This document shows positions 32,088-40,479 of a stretch of 47,874 nt of DNA, in pieces. A program made the translations under genes and the position numbers. The stretch covers positions 1 through 47,874 of the forward strand of contig SYOX01000364.1 in assembly GCA_005804885.1 (NCBI GenBank). The letters run 5' to 3'. Position 1 is the stretch's first letter. Each line of letters starts with the position of its first letter. The notes below the pieces were generated by a model. The model saw nothing but the letters and a program-made list of their open reading frames with translations, was not told the origin of the DNA and made no database searches. This DNA comes from Pseudomonadota bacterium. GTDB taxonomy: Bacteria > Myxococcota_A > Bradymonadia > Bradymonadales > GCA-2716585.

Positions 32088-33578
32088 TCAGGGGACCTCG
32101 GCCAGCAAGAGGGCGGCGAAGCCCGCCAGGTTGATCGCGGCGGCCTCGTCGATGGGGGCCGAGGGATCCACCAGCCCGAGGGTGAGGAAGAACCAGCGCT
32201 CGTCCTCGCGCCTGAGCAACCACGTCAGGTTCAGCACGCCCGGCTCCGAGCCGCCCTTGAAGCCGATGAAGGGCCAGGCCTGCGCGTCGAAGGGGATCCC
32301 GGGGTTGATCGAGAGGATCTGCGCCACGGGCTCGCCGCCCGGCGCCTCGGAGAGCAGCTTGAGGCTGCTCATGGCGCCGCAGAGATCCTCCGGGGAGGCG
32401 AACCACTCCAGCTCGTCGACGAAGGTGGGGAAGCTCCAGGGCCGCACCTCGCGCAACGAGCGGCCCGCCAGCTCCCCGTCGAGGAAGGCGCGGCGGCCCT
32501 CGGCGTCCAGCGCGATGTAGTCCAGGGCCTGCGGCCGGGTCAGCGCGCCTTTGAGCAGGAAGAGCTCGCGGGTGGACAGGAAGGGGGTGTTGAGCGCCGG
32601 GGCGCCGTGGCCCATCTCGGCCTGGAAGTCCTCGACCGCGCCGCGGCCCAGGTGGAAGAGCAGGTGATCGGTGGCCGTGTTGTCGCTGATCGAGATCATC
32701 AACCCGGCCATCTCCTCCAGCGTCAAGAGCGTCCCCTCCGGCTCCTGGTGCAGCCTCCCCGAGGGCAGGCTCTTGCGCGCCTCCTGGATCGCCAGCTCGT
32801 CCTCCCAGCCCATCTCTCCCGCCTCGATCCGGTCGGCCAGCGCGCCCAGAATGTAGAGCTTGAAGGTCGATCCCAGCGCCAGCGCCCGATCCGCCGCGCG
32901 GGCGCCCACCGGCTCGCAGCGCCCGTCGACGATCTCCGCGGCCAGGAAGTTTGACCTCAAGGCCGCCGCGCCGATGCGCTCGGCCAGCTCCTCGAAGTCC
33001 GCCGGCCTGTTCGGGTTGAACTGGGGCGCCGCCTCGAAGAGCAGCCCCACCATCCGGAATGGCGTCGCGCGCTCGGTCGCCACCGTGATCCTGAACCAGA
33101 GATCCCGGGGCCCCTCGGCGCGCACCGACAGGTTGAAGGGATCCGGCTCGGCCAGCACCCCGTCGACCCGCAAGGGCGCGACCTCCGATCGGAGCTGCCC
33201 CATGATCTCGATCAGATCGTCGGCCGGCACCTGGTTGAGGAACTGCGGTGCGAAGTGCTCCTCGACCTCGCCGACGCTCAAGACCCTGGCCGGCCCGTTG
33301 ATCACCGACAACACCCAGTCGAGCTGCTCGCGCGCCCGGCTGACCTCCTCCTGCGGCGCGTCCGGCTCCTCGATCTCCTCCCCGCCCGTGTCCGCCAGCG
33401 CCCCGTCGGGCGCCAGCGCGTCAGCGCCCTCGTCCGCGTCGTCAGGGCCGACGTCGACGAGCCCCGCGTCGTCGCCCTGGCCGCCCACGTCGGCCCCCGG
33501 CGCCAGCGCCGGGGAGGTGTCCTCGCCGCAGGCCGCCAGCGCAGCCAGCGCCATCAACCCCACCCAAACCCTCTTCAT
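32088..33578 (-). CDS. Beta-lactamase-fold serine hydrolase lipoprotein
   Basis: 496 residues from ATG 33578. Lipobox LAALAAC (C17), then an Asp/Gly-rich linker to ~75. Residues ~80-185 look like an NTF2-like domain (EHFAPQFLNQVPADDLIEIM). Residues ~195-495 are a class A beta-lactamase/penicillin-binding fold: S237TFK240, S298DN300 and K441GG, the three standard motifs. NTF2-like plus beta-lactamase fold is the layout of the LpqF/ORF12 family. It may be a hydrolase or esterase of envelope compounds rather than an antibiotic-resistance enzyme; that cannot be told from sequence. Confidence 0.82.
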   Translation of the reverse strand: MKRVWVGLMALAALAACGEDTSPALAPGADVGGQGDDAGLVDVGPDDADEGADALAPDGALADTGGEEIEEPDAPQEEVSRAREQLDWVLSVINGPARVLSVGEVEEHFAPQFLNQVPADDLIEIMGQLRSEVAPLRVDGVLAEPDPFNLSVRAEGPRDLWFRITVATERATPFRMVGLLFEAAPQFNPNRPADFEELAERIGAAALRSNFLAAEIVDGRCEPVGARAADRALALGSTFKLYILGALADRIEAGEMGWEDELAIQEARKSLPSGRLHQEPEGTLLTLEEMAGLMISISDNTATDHLLFHLGRGAVEDFQAEMGHGAPALNTPFLSTRELFLLKGALTRPQALDYIALDAEGRRAFLDGELAGRSLREVRPWSFPTFVDELEWFASPEDLCGAMSSLKLLSEAPGGEPVAQILSINPGIPFDAQAWPFIGFKGGSEPGVLNLTWLLRREDERWFFLTLGLVDPSAPIDEAAAINLAGFAALLLAEVP

Positions 33579-33647
33579 GAGACCCCCCCGTCGATCCGAC
33601 GCGCCCTGCTCGCGCCCCACTGGTTGTGCGACCGTTGGAGGTTGACG

Positions 33648-34796
33648 TCAACAGACGCGCCGCGCCGTCAACACCTCAAAGAAGCGCTCAGGGTCGTAAT
33701 CGACGATGATCCACACCCCCGAGCCCGGCGCGAGCCTCGACCCCCACGCCCCACGCTCCCGGTACAGCTCGACCTCGGCCCAGCGCCCCACCCCCGGATC
33801 GATCGCGCAGCAGGCCGCCAGCGGATCGTGGAACTTCTTGCCCACCTCCTGCGCCTCCTCGTCCGGCATCGGGCCGATCCGCACCGCAGGCATCGGCCCG
33901 CGCTGGCGCATCGACCACAGCGCCATCCCCGCCTCCTCGGCCGCGCGCCGCGCCTCGTCCACCCCCAACACGCCCCGGTAATCGCCGCGCTGGTCCACCA
34001 GCCGGACCTCGCCGGACGCCGGGAGCACCGCCGGCTGCGGTCGTTGGCTCCGCTTGTGCGACAGGAAGGCCTCCATCCCCTGCCAGATCCGCCCCAGGTG
34101 GAACGCCTCGTGTCGCAGCGGCGCGATCCGCGCGTGCATCGCCGCGTCGTAGACCACCCCGTGGCAGACATTCTTGGATACGAAGCGCCGCGCCCCGATC
34201 CCCGGGTGCGTCAACGCCCTCAACGCCGCTCTCGGGGCGCCGTTGAGGTTGAAGGTCGGGCACGTCGTCATCCCTCTGAACTTCTCCAGCTGGCGCTCTC
34301 GCGGCACCACCCCCTCGCCGGCAAAGCCCCCCTGCGCCACCCAGCGCCCGACGTGGAAGTCCGGGTGCTCCATCGCCGCGCCCAGGTTCTTGACCGGCGC
34401 CCCCGTCAGGAGCGTCGTGCCTGCGTCGCAGCACCGCACCAGCACCACATCGGCCCGCTCGGCCTCCAGGGAGGCCGCGACAGGCCCATAGGCCCGCTCA
34501 TGCCAGCTCGACACGCACGACTTGGGGTGATCGAGATCTCCGGCCCCGACCGGGATGTCGGCCTCGAACCAGCGCAGCGCCTCGCGCACCAGCCCCACCT
34601 GCGTCGCCGATCCCGGCGTGATCGTCACCGCCTTGAGGCGCACCCTCGGGTGGCCCAGCAGCAAGAGCAGAGTCAAGAAGTCGTCCGGGTCTTGCGTCTC
34701 CATGTCGAAGACGACATCGATGACGCCGCGGGCGTCCTCACCTCGATCTGCGCCCTGGGGGGCATCGGGGGTTCGCAGCTGTCCTGGCTGTCGCAT
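33648..34796 (-). CDS. Nucleoside-hydrolase-like protein
   Basis: 382 residues from ATG 34796; a start within the first 25 residues cannot be excluded. The segment VVFDMETQDPDDFLTLLLLL (D31, D36, D38, D39) corresponds to the calcium-binding DxDxGxDD motif of inosine/uridine nucleoside hydrolases, although Glu stands in for the second Asp. TITPGSATQVGLVREAL also fits the family. The C-terminal ~120 residues (KKFHDPLAACCAID) match the second metal-site region with HDP. Cytosolic purine or pyrimidine salvage is a reasonable guess; substrate unknown. Confidence 0.75.
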   Translation of the reverse strand: MRQPGQLRTPDAPQGADRGEDARGVIDVVFDMETQDPDDFLTLLLLLGHPRVRLKAVTITPGSATQVGLVREALRWFEADIPVGAGDLDHPKSCVSSWHERAYGPVAASLEAERADVVLVRCCDAGTTLLTGAPVKNLGAAMEHPDFHVGRWVAQGGFAGEGVVPRERQLEKFRGMTTCPTFNLNGAPRAALRALTHPGIGARRFVSKNVCHGVVYDAAMHARIAPLRHEAFHLGRIWQGMEAFLSHKRSQRPQPAVLPASGEVRLVDQRGDYRGVLGVDEARRAAEEAGMALWSMRQRGPMPAVRIGPMPDEEAQEVGKKFHDPLAACCAIDPGVGRWAEVELYRERGAWGSRLAPGSGVWIIVDYDPERFFEVLTARRVC

Positions 34797-34858
34797 CTTC
34801 TGGGCTCCTCGCGGCGGGGCTCATCGATTAAGCACGCCGTCGAGGTTGCAAAAGGGGG

Positions 34859-36184
34859 CTACTCCTTGGCGGTGCCGACGGCGGGCGACCAGGGGAGCCA
34901 GCGGAAGCCGTCGAGCAGGACCATGGAGTTGAGCAGGCCGTCCGAGCCGTCGTGGACCGAGAAGACCAGCTCGATCTCGGGCTCGCCCTGGGCGATGGGG
35001 GCGCGGGTCGTCAGCCACCCCGAGCCTGAGCCTCGGCGCCGCAGGCTCTCGGGGGAGGCGCAGTAGGCCGGCAGCGCGCAGCCGGGCTGGTGGAACATGG
35101 GCTGGAGGGACTGCACGAGGCACTGGGCCTCGTGGATCTTGCCAAAGGGGGTGACCTCCAGATCCACGGTCCAGTCGTCGGGGTGTTCGAAGAAGGTCGT
35201 GTTGATCGTGATCCGCTGCCCGTCTTCGTCAAATGAGATGTTGGTCGGCGCTCGCTCGTGCAGGGCGTCGGTGGTCAGCAAGGCGGTGAAGGCGTCGTTG
35301 AAGACGTGGCAGAGGTACTCGGGCCACTCGGCCGACACGAACATGAAGCGGTACTCCAGGCCGAGCGCGTTGGGCGGCGGCGTCAGCCTCAAGCGCCAGA
35401 TCGCCACGTCCTGCACGAGCTCCTGGGCGTCGGCGGGGTCCGGCGAGCGCACCTCGAAGCTCTGGCCGGGCTGCACCCCGCCGACGCGGAAGTCCGGATG
35501 CGTCGGGTCGGTCACGCCCGTGGACAGGGCCGCGAGGCAGGCCCCGGTGTCCTGCCTGCCGAGCCAGGGGTCGCCCTTGAGGACCGCGAACTGGCGAGGG
35601 TCGCCGTCGAGGGCGATGTCGGACATGGCGGCGCCGCAGAGGCCGAGCGCGTCGACCATCTGAAGGGCGTCGGCGGCCCGGCGCAGGGGCAGCGTCGGGC
35701 AGGGGCAGGGCTCGACCTCATCGACGAGGCCGTCGCAGTCGTCGTCGAAGCCATTGCCGTCGAACTCGACGCCGCCGGGCTGCGTCGTGGCCAGGTTGTC
35801 GTCGCAGTCGATCTGATGGGGGCGCTGAGGGATCATGGGGTCGACGCAGCCGTAGAAGCCGTCGCCGTCGCGATCAAAGCAGCGCTCGACGCGCTCGTCC
35901 GCGTCGATGTGTCGAATCGACGCGCGCGTCGGCGCCCTCGGCGGGCTCTGGAAGGCGCTCGCCTCGGGCTCACCAGGTCCGGGGCAGTCGGCCGGCGCGC
36001 ACTCGAAGCGGCCGCCGTGCGCGCAGGTGCACCGCTGGCACAGGAAGGGGTCGTAGGTCGACTCCCCCAGGTCGAGCGACGCACCCTCCACGGCGCAGGT
36101 CTCCGCCGGCGACTTCTCAAGCTCCCCGCAGGAGAACAGGGCCAGCGCCGCGAGGAGGTTGATACTGCAAACACCTCGTTTCAT
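34859..36184 (-). CDS. Lipoprotein with MopE-like and choice-of-anchor L domains
   Basis: 441 residues. Lipobox LALFSC (C19). A Cys-rich domain (~30-65, CQRCTCAHGGRFECAPADC) resembles a VWC-like or other small disulfide module. Residues ~95-155 hold an Asp/Gly/Cys-rich MopE-type repeat (DGNGFDDDCDGLVDE), which may bind calcium. Residues ~185-430 match the choice-of-anchor L domain (EYRFMFVSAEWPEYLCHVFN), common in surface proteins of Myxococcota and Bacteroidota. Secreted, cell-surface lipoprotein of unknown role. Confidence 0.8.
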   Translation of the reverse strand: MKRGVCSINLLAALALFSCGELEKSPAETCAVEGASLDLGESTYDPFLCQRCTCAHGGRFECAPADCPGPGEPEASAFQSPPRAPTRASIRHIDADERVERCFDRDGDGFYGCVDPMIPQRPHQIDCDDNLATTQPGGVEFDGNGFDDDCDGLVDEVEPCPCPTLPLRRAADALQMVDALGLCGAAMSDIALDGDPRQFAVLKGDPWLGRQDTGACLAALSTGVTDPTHPDFRVGGVQPGQSFEVRSPDPADAQELVQDVAIWRLRLTPPPNALGLEYRFMFVSAEWPEYLCHVFNDAFTALLTTDALHERAPTNISFDEDGQRITINTTFFEHPDDWTVDLEVTPFGKIHEAQCLVQSLQPMFHQPGCALPAYCASPESLRRRGSGSGWLTTRAPIAQGEPEIELVFSVHDGSDGLLNSMVLLDGFRWLPWSPAVGTAKE

Positions 36185-36449
36185 TGTGTTTTTATCCGCG
36201 GCGCAGGTCGGGCGTCCGCGCCAGGGTCGATCAACGAGCGCAGAGCCTAGCGCTCCTGACGTCCCCCGTCAAAGGACGGCGTCGAGTACGCTGGCGGCTC
36301 TGCAGGTTGGGTCCCTGGCGGTTCAAGGGTCCGCCGCCCCGCCGAGCGCTCCGCGCTCCCCGTGGGGCGTTCGGCGGGAGGGGCGTCGCCGTGACTGCGA
36401 TCAGCAAATGGCGCACAATATCTCAAGGACGCGCTCAGGATCGTGGCTC

Positions 36450-38531
36450 ATGGAAGACCCCATTGGACGAGAGCGGGCCGACGAGGCCCAGGATGAGGGC
36501 CAGGCCGTCGAGGCGAGGTCTTCCCTGCCAGCGCAGGCCGCTGAGGCGCAGGGCGTCGGCGCGCGGGTCGCCGAAGAGGTCCAGGCTGTCGAGGAGGAGG
36601 GCGGCGCGCTCTTCTGGTGGGTGCGGGACAGGGAGTCGGCGCAGGCGCCAGTGAGGAGGAGCTTTGAGGCCATCGGGGCGCTCTGCGCCGAGGGCGCCGA
36701 GCGCCTGGACGTGGCGCCGACGCCGCGAGGCCCTTGGGTGCCGGTGGTGACGGGGTGGGATTACAGCCACCCCGAGATCGGCGAGGGCGCGTTCAACCCC
36801 CGGGAGTTGTTGTTCTTTTTGCGGCGAATGCCCGAGGCGGAGCGGGCCGACTTCGTGTTGAGGCACCGGGGCGGGCAGCGGCCGATGGAGGCCTTCCTGG
36901 GGGAGGGAGGCGAGGTCCGCTTGTTGTGGTGTTATCGGTCGAGCGGAGGCGAGGGCTTCGTGGCGATCGACGAGGTGGGGTTGCTGCCGGCGAGGCTGGA
37001 GGGGGCGGGGGGGATCATCGAGGTGTCCCCGAACCCGGACAGGGTCGGCTGGTCGAGGTTGACGCGGCCGGCGGCCTCGCCGGCGCCCGAGGTCGAGCCG
37101 GCCGAGGTGGAGCCCCCTGAAGACGCGCTCTTGCAGGCGATGGGGCAGGGCGACGTGGAGGGGGCGCTGGGGCGTCGGGTCTGGAGCTGGCCGGAGCCGG
37201 CGGGGTGGGGCTGGGCGCTCGGGTTGTGGGCGATGCACCTGGTCTACGCGCTGCTGGGCGCGATCCGTCATGTGGAGTTGAGGGCGCTGGTGGTGGTCCC
37301 GCTGGTGGTGGGGGCGTGGTCGGCGATCGCGGACGGTCAGGCGCTCAGGCATCGCAGCGAGGGGGGGTTCCGGGCGGCGGACGCGCTGTCCGTGGGTGAG
37401 GCGCGGCGTTGGCTGGTGATGGGCGCGGGGTTGACGGCGGGGTTGGTGGTGGCGCTGCTGCCCTACCGCTTCGACACGGCGCCGCTGGAGCTGGCGGTGG
37501 CGGTGGCGGTGCTGGGGACGGCGTTGACCTCGCTGGGGATCGACAGGGTCGCGTCGCCGTGGAGGCCCTGCGGGGAGTTGTTCGAGGTCGGCCAGGTGTT
37601 GATCCAGCCGGGTCGGGCGATGGCGTTCGGGGCGCTGGTCAACGCCGCGGTGGCGGCGTCGGCGTGGTGGTGGTTCGTGGGTCGAACGGGGGCGTCGCCG
37701 GGGCTGGTGGGGGTGTGCTGCGCGGCGGGTGCGGCGGCGGGGTGGCTGCGGCCGCTGGGCGCGCTGGGCGTTCAGCGGCTGTGGGTGGGGTGGCCGCGCG
37801 GGCCGATGGATCCTGCCGCGTGGTGGTGGCCGTCCAGCGCTCAGGAGGCGCTGGCGGAGGCCATCTGTCGGGCGGATTACGTCGTCAGGCTGGCGATCCA
37901 CGGGCCGGCGGTGTTGTCGAGGTCGGGGGCGGACGGCTCGCGCTTCGGGCGGCTGCTGCGCAGGGCGCTGTCGGGCGAGCAGGGGATCAGGGCGCAGGAG
38001 GCGCTGGTGGTGCTGGCGCCGATGGGCCCTCAGAACGCCTTTGGGGCGCTCTTGAGCAAGCGCCTGGAGGGGCTCTCGGTGCGGGGCTTCGGGGAGGACG
38101 TCTTGAAGGACGCGGCGCTGGCGAGGCTCTTTGAGGGGGTGCGCCGCCGCCTGGAGGCGCTGTCGGAGCAGGGGGGGGAGCTGGCGCCGCGCCACCGGGC
38201 GTGGCTGGGCGGGTGGCTGGACGCGCAGGCCCACAACACGGGGGCGTTGACGCCGTCGCGGGCGCGGTGGTCCTTCCACGTCGCCCAGGCCACGCGATCG
38301 GCGCTTCAGGCGCGGGGGGCGCTGGAGGATGAGCCGGCGGTGGTGCGCGAGCGGCTGTTGGCGCTGCGCCAGCACACCGAGCGGGTCTTGAGGCTGCTGC
38401 AGTCGCCCTCGCACTGGGGCGATCGGCTGCTGGCCTCGCGCGTGGGGGCACGGCGCGGGTGGGCGCAGCGGCTGCTGCTCTTGTTGTGCGCGGCGCTGTG
38501 CGCGGTGGCGGCCTGGGGTGTGGGCGGTTGA
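36450..38531 (+). CDS. Multi-pass membrane protein, possible PP2C partner
   Basis: 693 residues from ATG 36450. An acidic tail (1-45) precedes an alpha/beta domain (~50-215, VPVVTGWDYSHPEIGEGAFN) with no recognised family. Four to six hydrophobic segments span ~265-480, then a helical cytoplasmic-type domain (~485-665) rich in Arg/Leu, and a final transmembrane helix (~670-690). The following PP2C-like gene begins 44 bp after the stop on the same strand. The two are probably co-expressed and may act together in signalling; no function is known. Confidence 0.6.
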   Translation: MEDPIGRERADEAQDEGQAVEARSSLPAQAAEAQGVGARVAEEVQAVEEEGGALFWWVRDRESAQAPVRRSFEAIGALCAEGAERLDVAPTPRGPWVPVVTGWDYSHPEIGEGAFNPRELLFFLRRMPEAERADFVLRHRGGQRPMEAFLGEGGEVRLLWCYRSSGGEGFVAIDEVGLLPARLEGAGGIIEVSPNPDRVGWSRLTRPAASPAPEVEPAEVEPPEDALLQAMGQGDVEGALGRRVWSWPEPAGWGWALGLWAMHLVYALLGAIRHVELRALVVVPLVVGAWSAIADGQALRHRSEGGFRAADALSVGEARRWLVMGAGLTAGLVVALLPYRFDTAPLELAVAVAVLGTALTSLGIDRVASPWRPCGELFEVGQVLIQPGRAMAFGALVNAAVAASAWWWFVGRTGASPGLVGVCCAAGAAAGWLRPLGALGVQRLWVGWPRGPMDPAAWWWPSSAQEALAEAICRADYVVRLAIHGPAVLSRSGADGSRFGRLLRRALSGEQGIRAQEALVVLAPMGPQNAFGALLSKRLEGLSVRGFGEDVLKDAALARLFEGVRRRLEALSEQGGELAPRHRAWLGGWLDAQAHNTGALTPSRARWSFHVAQATRSALQARGALEDEPAVVRERLLALRQHTERVLRLLQSPSHWGDRLLASRVGARRGWAQRLLLLLCAALCAVAAWGVGG

Positions 38532-38575
38532 GGGAGGGGGCGTTGGCGGGCTACGGGACCAGTCGCGGGGCGAGG

Positions 38576-40384
38576 ATGGAGATCGGGGGCTTCTCCCACG
38601 ATGGGGGTCGCGTGGACGGGCGAGGGTGCTGGTCGCAGCAGGACCACTGGCTCAGCGCGCGGGTGCCGGGCGGCGTGGTGGCGGTGGTGGCCGACGGGGA
38701 CGGGCGCTGGGATCGCTCGTCGGCGACGGCGCAGCTGGCCTGCGCGGTCTTCGTCCACAAGCTCACCGAGTTGATGGAGCAGCGCGCCTTCGGGCTGGCG
38801 CGCGAGGCGCTCACGGACGGGGGCTGCGTGAGGGAGGCGCTGCTGGCGGCGGCGGCGCGCTGCTACGAGGACCACCAGGGGGCGGGGGAGGCCGGCGGGG
38901 CGAGCCTCGCGGCGGTGCTGCTGCGCGAGGACGGGGGGGCGTGGACGGCCCATGTGGGCGGGGGGAGGGCGTGGGGGCGGTCGCGGGGCGTGTGGATGTC
39001 GCTGCTGGGGCCGGAGCACCGGGACGAGGAGGGGGCGGTCACGCACTGGCTGGGGATGCACCCGGGGCGGCTTGAGCCCTCGGAGCGCTTCGTGTCTGCG
39101 GCGTCGACGCCGGGCGTGGACAGGGTGGTGCTGGCGACGGAGGGCTTCTACGCGCAGCTGGAGAACCTCGCGCGGGTGCCTGCGTGGCTTCAGGCCACGG
39201 CGGGGGCCGAGCCGGAGGAGGCGGCGCGCTCGCTGGTGCAGGACGCGTTGAGCAGGGCGGGGCGGGACAACGTCACGGCGGTGGTGATTCAGCGGCGCGA
39301 GGAGACCGACAGGGTCGTGTGGCCCTACAGGATCGAGATCCCCGTTCAGCTCGTCACGGCGGCGATCTTCCTGATCATGGGCCTGCTGGTTGGCGCAATG
39401 ATCAAGGATCTCGAGGTGTTACCATCGCCGCCTGCGGGGGTGGCCGGGGATCGCGCGGCGGGGTCGGCGCCTGCGGACCCCGATTGGCGCGTCGACGAGG
39501 GCCAGCGGCCCGAGGCGGCCGGGCGGCAGGGGGGCGCTGCGGGGGAGGGCGCCGCCGGGAGGGGCGCCGCCGGGGAAGGCGCTGCGGGGGAGGGCGCCGC
39601 CGAGGGAGGCGCCGCCGGGGAAGGCGCCGCCGAGGGAGGCGCCGTTGGGGAGGGCGTCGCCGAGGAAGGCGGATCGCTGCCGCCCGGGAGCGAAGCGGGC
39701 GGGGCGTCGCCCGAGGAGCCCGCCGAGGGCGTGGCTCTGGAGGACGAGGCGGTCGAGGTCGATCCCTCGGGGGGCGGGTCGCCGTTGGGGGGTGAGGAGG
39801 AGGGAGGCCGCGCGGGCGGTCAGGAGGGAGGAGGCCAAGGGGTCGAGATCGGGGATGAGGAGGCGGGCGACCCGGAGCTTGAAGGGGAGGAGGGCGGGCC
39901 GCAGGTGGCGCCGGCGCTGAAGATCAGGGCGCGGGTCGAGGGGGAGGAGGGCGAGGGCTTCGAGTCGGTGGTGTGGGGCCTGTCGCTGGAGGGGGCGTTG
40001 GCGCGCGATTGCGGGGCGCGGCTGGCTTCGACCTTGCGGGAGGCTGGCAACAGCTTCCACCTGGCCTTCGTGACGGGGGAAGGTCGGGAGGCGCTCAGGG
40101 GCGGGGTCAAGCGCAGGACGACCTACGAGGCTGAGGGCTGGGCGCGGGCGTGGAGCGCGACGCTGGAGGCGTGCCCGTCGTTGGAGGCGGCGTGTCTGGG
40201 CGAGCGGTCGGGGTGGTGGGTGATCTTCCCGATCAAGAACAGCGCTTGGGGAGAGCGGATGTGGTATGGCTCGCTCTCGTGTCTCAAGGAGCCACCCTCT
40301 CCGTCGATGACCGTCGAGTCCCCGCTGGTGCGCTGCGACGTGCCCCAGGCGGGTTTTGTGACCTGCCGGGTGGACGGGCCGTGA
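38576..40384 (+). CDS. PP2C-like membrane protein with repetitive linker
   Basis: 602 residues from ATG 38576. Residues ~1-240 are a PP2C-family phosphatase domain: VVAVVADGDGRWDRSS (the VADG-G metal site), a central AAHVGGGRAWG-like beta region, and GRDNVTAVVI (GxDN metal site). The usual SDG is TEG (VVLATEGFY), so one metal ligand is changed from Asp to Glu. A transmembrane helix (~263-283) leads to a low-complexity Gly/Ala/Glu tract (~320-375) of roughly five-residue units and a C-terminal domain of unknown type (~450-602). Likely cytoplasmic phosphatase or pseudophosphatase with an outside domain. Confidence 0.75.
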   Translation: MEIGGFSHDGGRVDGRGCWSQQDHWLSARVPGGVVAVVADGDGRWDRSSATAQLACAVFVHKLTELMEQRAFGLAREALTDGGCVREALLAAAARCYEDHQGAGEAGGASLAAVLLREDGGAWTAHVGGGRAWGRSRGVWMSLLGPEHRDEEGAVTHWLGMHPGRLEPSERFVSAASTPGVDRVVLATEGFYAQLENLARVPAWLQATAGAEPEEAARSLVQDALSRAGRDNVTAVVIQRREETDRVVWPYRIEIPVQLVTAAIFLIMGLLVGAMIKDLEVLPSPPAGVAGDRAAGSAPADPDWRVDEGQRPEAAGRQGGAAGEGAAGRGAAGEGAAGEGAAEGGAAGEGAAEGGAVGEGVAEEGGSLPPGSEAGGASPEEPAEGVALEDEAVEVDPSGGGSPLGGEEEGGRAGGQEGGGQGVEIGDEEAGDPELEGEEGGPQVAPALKIRARVEGEEGEGFESVVWGLSLEGALARDCGARLASTLREAGNSFHLAFVTGEGREALRGGVKRRTTYEAEGWARAWSATLEACPSLEAACLGERSGWWVIFPIKNSAWGERMWYGSLSCLKEPPSPSMTVESPLVRCDVPQAGFVTCRVDGP

Positions 40385-40479
40385 GCGCGAGGTAGCCGCC
40401 GCGTGGTTGTGAGGTTGACCTTGACCGAGGGGCGCCGCTGGATATCCTCCGGTCGTCCTGGAGTTCATGGGGGGAGCGG

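Noticed and set aside
36435..38414. Long minus-strand frame opposite the membrane protein, and similar frames opposite most genes
   Set aside because: Arg/Pro/His-rich composition typical of antisense reading in high-GC DNA; no motifs or ribosome sites.
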